Part shown: positions 6,399-9,366 of the stretch, piece after piece
Layout of the letters: each line of letters starts with the position of its first letter
Numbering within the stretch: the first letter of the stretch is position 1
DNA from: Marinobacterium sp. xm-d-530
GTDB taxonomy: Bacteria; Pseudomonadota; Gammaproteobacteria; Pseudomonadales; Balneatricaceae
Assembly (NCBI GenBank): GCA_949499045.1
Contig: CATEEE010000207.1
Location: 1 to 9,366, forward strand
DNA: 9,366 nucleotides
Reading direction: 5' to 3'
Translations under genes and position numbers: made by a program
Notes under the pieces: generated by a model
What the model was told of the DNA's origin: nothing
The model's input: the letters and a program-made list of their open reading frames with translations, nothing else
The model's database searches: none

Positions 6399-6436
6399 AA
6401 AATACCGCTACCGATCAGTTCGCTAGCGGTATTTTT
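6399..6436. terminator. Bidirectional terminator between the P-II gene and cpxA
   Basis: The arms at 6399-6410 and 6424-6435 form a 12-bp stem with core ATACCGCTA/TAGCGGTAT and a 13-base loop. The A/T pairs at its foot supply a T run on the plus strand (6432-6436) and A-rich sequence on the left that becomes T-rich on the minus strand. It ends both converging transcripts. The right arm and part of the loop lie inside the 3' end of the kinase gene. Confidence 0.82.
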
Positions 6437-7671
6437 ATGTCTACTTGAAGACCCATTGGAGTAAGGTTTTTAAACAGAACCTCACCACCGACGCGTTCAG
6501 TTGCTCGAACAACAATACTCAAGCCTAAACCGTATCCGCCAGAATTGGCTCCACGTCTAAATGGCTGTCCAATAGAATCTAGAATCGGCTCTGGTAAACC
6601 TGGCCCATTATCTAACACTCGAATGGTTAGCCAGTCGTTATCAGTAGCAACAGCTACATTAATCCACGTACCTTCTGGGGTGTGATTAATGGCGTTATTC
6701 AACAGATTACTGACGACTCGACTCAACGGCTCACTGCGAATAATTGCCCCCTCAGTAACATCAAGCGACAGATCAAATTGATGCTGTGGGCCGCTGATAC
6801 GAGCGTCTTGCACAAGATCCCGACAAAGCAACGCTACATCCAAAATCGGTGCAGTCGCTTCGGCATCACGCGCGCGAGCCAGAGTGAGTATTTCAGAGAT
6901 CAAACCATCGAGCTTTATGCACTCTTTATTGATGCGTTGTAGGGTACGATCATCCTCACCCCACTTCTGCTCTGCCAAACCAGCAGCCGCTTGAAGACGG
7001 GCTAGAGGTGCTCGCAGTTCATGCGAGACGTCTTGCAGAAGATGACGCTGACTATCGAGCGTCTGCTCAACGTAATCGACCATCTGGTTAAACTCACGTG
7101 CAAGCTGTCCTAACTCATCGCTGCGCTTAACGAGTTTACCCTCGGCACGGCTGCTTAAGTTGCCCTGCAGGTGTAGGCGTCGGACAAACCCCTTTAAGTC
7201 ATTTATCGGTCTAACGACTAACCAAGTGACAAGGAGGCTGCTACCAAAGGAGACCGCGATGACCCATAACACTTGGAACGACAGCAAGAATCCCCACATC
7301 CGTTCAAACAACTCTTCGTTACGTTCGGGCGGAAAGTAGACGATGTAAGGTGTGCCATCCGGAGCGACGATCTCTGTCGCCATTGCATCCTTTGGTTGTG
7401 AACGTCGACCCGATGAGTAGATCAGTTGATTTGATCGCTTCTCATAGATCCAAAGCGGTAAGCGACGACGTTGCTCTTTGCGCTGCACACCATACTGATA
7501 ATCCGAGATTAACTGCTCAGCGATGATGGTCGCTTTCTGTTTTTGGCTCTCGGTGCGATCAGGGGTATCGGTAACAGTGATGAACAGGGTCAAGCTGATG
7601 AGAATACCGAGTGTGCTGACCAGCCAAACGGCGCCAAAGATGCGCCAAAATAGATGGTGATACCAGCGCAT
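6415..7671 (-). CDS. cpxA: Sensor histidine kinase, CpxA-like
   Basis: This 418-residue inner-membrane kinase has a short cytoplasmic start, a first membrane segment near 11-33, a periplasmic region of about 95 residues (34-127), a second membrane segment near 128-152 and a HAMP domain near 150-204 (VVRPINDLKGF). The DHp helix holds phosphoacceptor His217 in DVSHELRAPLARLQ. The ATPase domain shows the N box NLLNNAINHT (322-331), G1 LDNGPGLP (353-360), the F box at Phe371 and G2 GGYGLGLSIV (378-387), so all catalytic motifs are intact. CpxA is favoured over other OmpR-type partners because of the neighbouring CpxR-like regulator and the divergent CpxP-family gene. The sensor domain is shorter than in E. 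coli CpxA (457 residues in total), so the signal it reads may differ. The start ATG overlaps the regulator stop by one base (TAATG), implying translational coupling; GGTGGAAGG precedes it. Confidence 0.87.
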   Translation of the reverse strand: MRWYHHLFWRIFGAVWLVSTLGILISLTLFITVTDTPDRTESQKQKATIIAEQLISDYQYGVQRKEQRRRLPLWIYEKRSNQLIYSSGRRSQPKDAMATEIVAPDGTPYIVYFPPERNEELFERMWGFLLSFQVLWVIAVSFGSSLLVTWLVVRPINDLKGFVRRLHLQGNLSSRAEGKLVKRSDELGQLAREFNQMVDYVEQTLDSQRHLLQDVSHELRAPLARLQAAAGLAEQKWGEDDRTLQRINKECIKLDGLISEILTLARARDAEATAPILDVALLCRDLVQDARISGPQHQFDLSLDVTEGAIIRSEPLSRVVSNLLNNAINHTPEGTWINVAVATDNDWLTIRVLDNGPGLPEPILDSIGQPFRRGANSGGYGLGLSIVVRATERVGGEVLFKNLTPMGLQVDIKIPLAN

Positions 7672-8375
7672 TAGCCTTCCACCCCAAGGACCATCTGGTA
7701 GCCCTCGCCACGCACTGTTTTAATCATCTCAGCCAACCCAGGTTTAGCCTGCTCAAGCTTCTGTCTCACACGGCTAACGTGAACATCGATCGATCGATCA
7801 TAAGCGGTTAATTTGCGGTGCAACACCTGTTCGGTCAGCCACTCTTTTGATGCAACCTGGCCAGCACGCTCCATCAACAAAGCTAGAACATTAAACTCCG
7901 CAGCCGTAAGCTGTAGCTCCGTCTCATTAACACAAGCCACTCGACGTGCAGGCGTTAGGTTTACGGCGCCTATCGAGAGCGTCTGTTTGTTAGACTCCTC
8001 TTTAACCGGGGCAGATCGGCGCAGCACTGCACGAATACGCGCCAGCAACTCGCGCGGATTGGCGGGCTTAGATAGATAGTCGTCGGCCCCCATCTCTAGA
8101 CCAAGGATACGATCAATATCATCCCCTTTTCCGGTCAACATGATCACAGGGGTAGAAACGTTAGGACGAACCTGCTGCAGTAGTTCTAGACCGGAGAGGC
8201 CAGGCATCATGATATCGAACACACAGAGATCAAACTGACGACCTGCATCAAACAGTTCGATAGCCTGTTCAGCTGACCCTGCTTGAGTCACAGAAAAACC
8301 CTCATTCTCAAGGTATTCCCCCAACATATCGGTCAGATCAAGATCGTCATCCACTAACAGTATCTGTGTGCTCAT
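7671..8375 (-). CDS. cpxR: OmpR-family response regulator, CpxR-like
   Basis: This 234-residue regulator has a receiver domain (about 4-118) and a winged-helix DNA-binding domain (about 131-230). Asp54 in VFDIMMPG is the phosphoacceptor, with Asp9-Asp10, Thr81 and Lys103 completing the active site. The helix region VLHRKLTAYDRSIDVHVSRVRQKL closely follows E. coli CpxR (VLGKRLTPFDRAIDMHISNLRRKL, from memory), and VIMLTGKGDDIDRILGLEMGADDYL also fits. In E. coli CpxR controls envelope protein-folding stress genes. The frame allows an ATG at 8387, but that codon overlaps the GGGAG Shine-Dalgarno sequence of the ATG at 8373-8375, which I choose. A perfect CpxR box lies upstream, suggesting autoregulation. 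RstA-type regulators are the next possibility. Confidence 0.88.
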   Translation of the reverse strand: MSTQILLVDDDLDLTDMLGEYLENEGFSVTQAGSAEQAIELFDAGRQFDLCVFDIMMPGLSGLELLQQVRPNVSTPVIMLTGKGDDIDRILGLEMGADDYLSKPANPRELLARIRAVLRRSAPVKEESNKQTLSIGAVNLTPARRVACVNETELQLTAAEFNVLALLMERAGQVASKEWLTEQVLHRKLTAYDRSIDVHVSRVRQKLEQAKPGLAEMIKTVRGEGYQMVLGVEG

Positions 8376-8395
8376 ATTCACTCCCATTTAGGGCC

Positions 8396-8425
8396 AGTTT
8401 ACGCGTGACCCGTCCAAACTCCCAA
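8396..8425 (-). promoter_or_regulatory. Candidate promoter of cpxRA
   Basis: On the minus strand TTGGGA (8420-8425) and TAAACT (8396-8401) match -35 and -10 at four of six each, with an 18-base spacer. Transcription would start near 8390, just before the Shine-Dalgarno sequence of cpxR. The CpxR box ends three bases upstream of the -35, a usual place for an activator. Confidence 0.45.
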
Positions 8426-8428
8426 AAC

Positions 8429-8443
8429 TTTACGCAACTTTAC
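8429..8443 (-). promoter_or_regulatory. CpxR box between cpxR and the cpxP-like gene
   Basis: On the minus strand GTAAA-GTTGC-GTAAA is a perfect direct repeat with a five-base spacer, the published CpxR consensus GTAAA-N5-GTAAA. It lies 54 bases from the cpxR start and 75 from the cpxP-like start, so one site could serve both promoters. A lone TTTAC is also seen at 8398-8402 and a GTAAC at 8450-8454. Confidence 0.8.
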
Positions 8444-8476
8444 GAACTCGTAACCCAACTTAGCATTGCCTTCATC

Positions 8477-8482
8477 AATAAT
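8477..8482 (+). promoter_or_regulatory. Candidate -10 of the cpxP-like gene
   Basis: AATAAT matches TATAAT at five of six positions. No recognisable -35 lies 17 bases upstream (CCCAAC), consistent with an activator-dependent promoter. The start would fall near 8489, putting the CpxR box centre at about -53. Confidence 0.4.
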
Positions 8483-8518
8483 AGATACATCGAAACGAAC
8501 AACGAACGGAGAGTTCAC

Positions 8519-8905
8519 ATGAAAAAGACAATTATCGCTTCAATTACCGCTGTAACACTAACCATCGGTGCACTATCTGGCGCTGTATATGCTCACGAAA
8601 AAGGTGGCAAAGTTGGCCCAAAAAGCGCTGAAGATCGCGTCGAAAAACTGACTCAGCGTCTGGATTTATCTACCGACCAACAATCACAACTACTCGCTAT
8701 GTTCACAAAACGTGATACTGATCGTGAGCAGATGCAGGCTACGCTTACCGCTGAGCAACGTGAAAACATGAAAGCCAATGCGCGTGATGGCATGCGCGAC
8801 CAGATGCACAAAGATATTAAATCGCTTTTGACAGCGAATCAGATCGCTAAATTTGAAAACATGCACTCTGGTGAAGGCAAAGGCGGTAAAGGCGGCAAAC
8901 ACTAA
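8519..8905 (+). CDS. cpxP: Periplasmic CpxP/Spy-family (LTxxQ) protein
   Basis: This is a 128-residue exported protein. Residues 1-25 form a signal peptide (two Lys, a hydrophobic core, cleavage after VYA25). The mature part is charged, helical and carries three repeats of the family motif: LSTDQ (50-54), LTAEQ (76-80) and LTANQ (104-108). CpxP and Spy are periplasmic chaperone-like helical dimers; CpxP also inhibits CpxA and delivers misfolded proteins to DegP in E. coli. At 128 residues it is shorter than E. coli CpxP (166). The tail GEGKGGKGGKH is glycine, lysine and histidine rich. The open frame runs back to 8366, but the ATG at 8519 has GGAGAG five bases upstream and starts the signal peptide. 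Divergence from cpxRA across a CpxR box supports CpxP over Spy, though sequence alone does not decide. Confidence 0.82.
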   Translation: MKKTIIASITAVTLTIGALSGAVYAHEKGGKVGPKSAEDRVEKLTQRLDLSTDQQSQLLAMFTKRDTDREQMQATLTAEQRENMKANARDGMRDQMHKDIKSLLTANQIAKFENMHSGEGKGGKGGKH

Positions 8906-8994
8906 GAGACACCACTGCAGGCTCTGAATGAGTTTTTGAAACCAACAATAGGTTAGAACCTGTTGCAGTGTGGGGAGCTTCGGCTCCCTTTTTT
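8906..8994 (+). ncRNA. Structured 3' UTR of cpxP, possible CpxQ-like small RNA
   Basis: About 67 bases separate the cpxP stop from its terminator stem. CACTGCA (8913-8919) and TGCAGTG (8964-8970) form a 7-bp long-range stem, and GGTTAGAACC (8951-8960) is a small dyad. A U-rich, unpaired stretch (8931-8937) lies between. In enterobacteria the cpxP 3' UTR is cut by RNase E to give the Hfq-bound small RNA CpxQ, which also ends in an intrinsic terminator. The analogy is from position and structure only; no sequence match to CpxQ was established. Confidence 0.3.
8973..8994 (+). terminator. UUCG intrinsic terminator of cpxP
   Basis: GGGAGC (8973-8978), loop TTCG and GCTCCC (8983-8988) form a very stable tetraloop hairpin followed by six T (8989-8994). 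It ends the cpxP-like transcript and shields the next gene. Confidence 0.92.
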
Positions 8995-9001
8995 GTTTCT
9001 C

Positions 9002-9029
9002 TTGACCTATCTCCGTTCGCATAGTTAAT
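9002..9029 (+). promoter_or_regulatory. Candidate promoter of the FAH-family gene
   Basis: TTGACC (9002-9007, five of six) and GTTAAT (9024-9029, four of six) are spaced by 16 bases. Transcription would begin near 9036, just before AGGAG (9045-9049). The location directly after the cpxP terminator supports an independent transcript. Confidence 0.45.
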
Positions 9030-9055
9030 TAGGAGTAAACCAAAAGGAGCTCCTG

Positions 9056-9366
9056 ATGAAATTGTTACGTGTTGGCGCAATAGGACAAGAGAGACCTGCC
9101 ATTCTGGATAGCGATCAACAAATACGAGACTTATCTTCTGCCATTCCAGATATCAATGGAGATCTGTTATCTGATCAAGCGCTTGAGAGATTAAGAGCGA
9201 TCGATATTCATTCACTTCCCCTTGTGAACTCTTCAGAAAGAATCGGTCCTTGTATTGGTCAGGTGGGTAAAGTGGTCTGTATCGGCTTGAACTACTCAGA
9301 TCATGCTGCAGAAGCGGGCATGGATCTTCCCACAGAACCCGTTCTATTTATGAAGGCTACCAGCGC
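9056..9366 (+). CDS. Fumarylacetoacetate hydrolase-family protein (5' part only)
   Basis: The first 103 codons of a gene run off the right edge. The translation begins MKLLRVGAIGQERPAILD, a typical N-terminal cap of FAH-family proteins of about 280 residues. CIGLNYSDHAAEAGMDLP (75-92) followed by PVLFMKATS (95-103) is the hallmark entry to the metal-dependent catalytic domain, with His83 the likely dyad histidine. Members cleave or decarboxylate 2-oxo acids, for example oxaloacetate decarboxylases, acylpyruvases, ureidoglycolate lyase-like enzymes and hydroxyheptadienedioate isomerases; the metal-binding acidic residues lie beyond the window, so the substrate cannot be named. The ATG has AGGAG six bases upstream, within the palindrome AGGAGCTCCT (9045-9054). 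Nothing links it functionally to the Cpx-like genes. Confidence 0.85.
   Translation, partial: MKLLRVGAIGQERPAILDSDQQIRDLSSAIPDINGDLLSDQALERLRAIDIHSLPLVNSSERIGPCIGQVGKVVCIGLNYSDHAAEAGMDLPTEPVLFMKATS

Noticed and set aside
8366..8518. N-terminal extension of the cpxP-like frame into the cpxR region
   Set aside because: It would put 51 residues before a textbook signal peptide and would overlap cpxR; the ATG at 8519 has a good ribosome site.
8951..8960. GGTTAGAACC as a separate hairpin
   Set aside because: A two-base loop is too small to fold alone; it is treated as part of the 3'-UTR structure.
9045..9054. AGGAGCTCCT palindrome as a regulatory hairpin masking the ribosome site
   Set aside because: A palindrome without a loop cannot fold on itself in RNA; it probably arises from the Shine-Dalgarno sequence by chance.
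8690..9080. Minus-strand open frames over the 3' part of cpxP and the FAH start
   Set aside because: They run through the cpxP terminator and antisense to a clear LTxxQ protein; cysteine- and histidine-rich composition is an antisense effect.
1..9366. CRISPR arrays, insertion sequences, tRNA genes, attachment sites or prophage parts
   Set aside because: No regularly spaced repeats, transposase or integrase motifs, or tRNA-like folds were seen; all genes are housekeeping or common regulatory families.

Overview
The window looks like ordinary chromosomal core sequence from a gammaproteobacterium of roughly balanced GC. The protein types (Rep, ComM/YifB, UbiK, GlnK-AmtB, CpxRA-CpxP) and the order UbiK-ComM next to glnK-amtB fit the Pseudomonadales/Oceanospirillales side of the class, perhaps a marine Oceanospirillaceae-like organism. 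The genus is a guess. No mobile element, CRISPR array, tRNA or rRNA was found.

Left block (1-3923, minus strand): a bidirectional terminator, then, against the coordinate direction, ubiK (ubiquinone biosynthesis accessory factor), comM/yifB (AAA+ Mg-chelatase-like helicase of the ComM family) and rep (replication-restart helicase). ubiK and comM are 51 bases apart from the preferred ubiK stop context to the comM start region and probably share the promoter before ubiK; rep follows after a 75-base gap containing a hairpin.

Centre block (3927-6436, plus strand): a nitrogen-control locus. A sigma-54 promoter with two abutting NtrC-type dyads drives glnK-amtB, which ends in two tandem hairpins, the second an intrinsic terminator. 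A second P-II gene follows with its own sigma-70-like promoter, a dyad over the -10, and a sigma-54-like sequence whose spacing is one base short. The two P-II proteins are 82% identical, with residues 29-59 (whole T-loop) unchanged. The layout suggests one nitrogen-inducible P-II made with the ammonium channel and one P-II under different control.

Right block (6415-8994): a Cpx-like envelope-stress module. The regulator and kinase genes (minus strand, overlapping by one base) are divergent from a small periplasmic CpxP/Spy-family gene, and the shared intergenic region carries a perfect direct repeat GTAAA-N5-GTAAA, the known CpxR box. The cpxP-like gene ends in a structured 3' UTR with a UUCG terminator, a layout like the one that produces the CpxQ small RNA in enterobacteria. 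The kinase gene converges on the second P-II gene and its last codons lie inside the shared terminator stem.

Right edge (9056-9366): the start of a fumarylacetoacetate hydrolase-family gene, cut by the window end.

I did not find a wholly new system. The points most worth checking are the two-P-II arrangement with contrasting promoters, the compact Cpx-like module, and its possible 3'-UTR small RNA.
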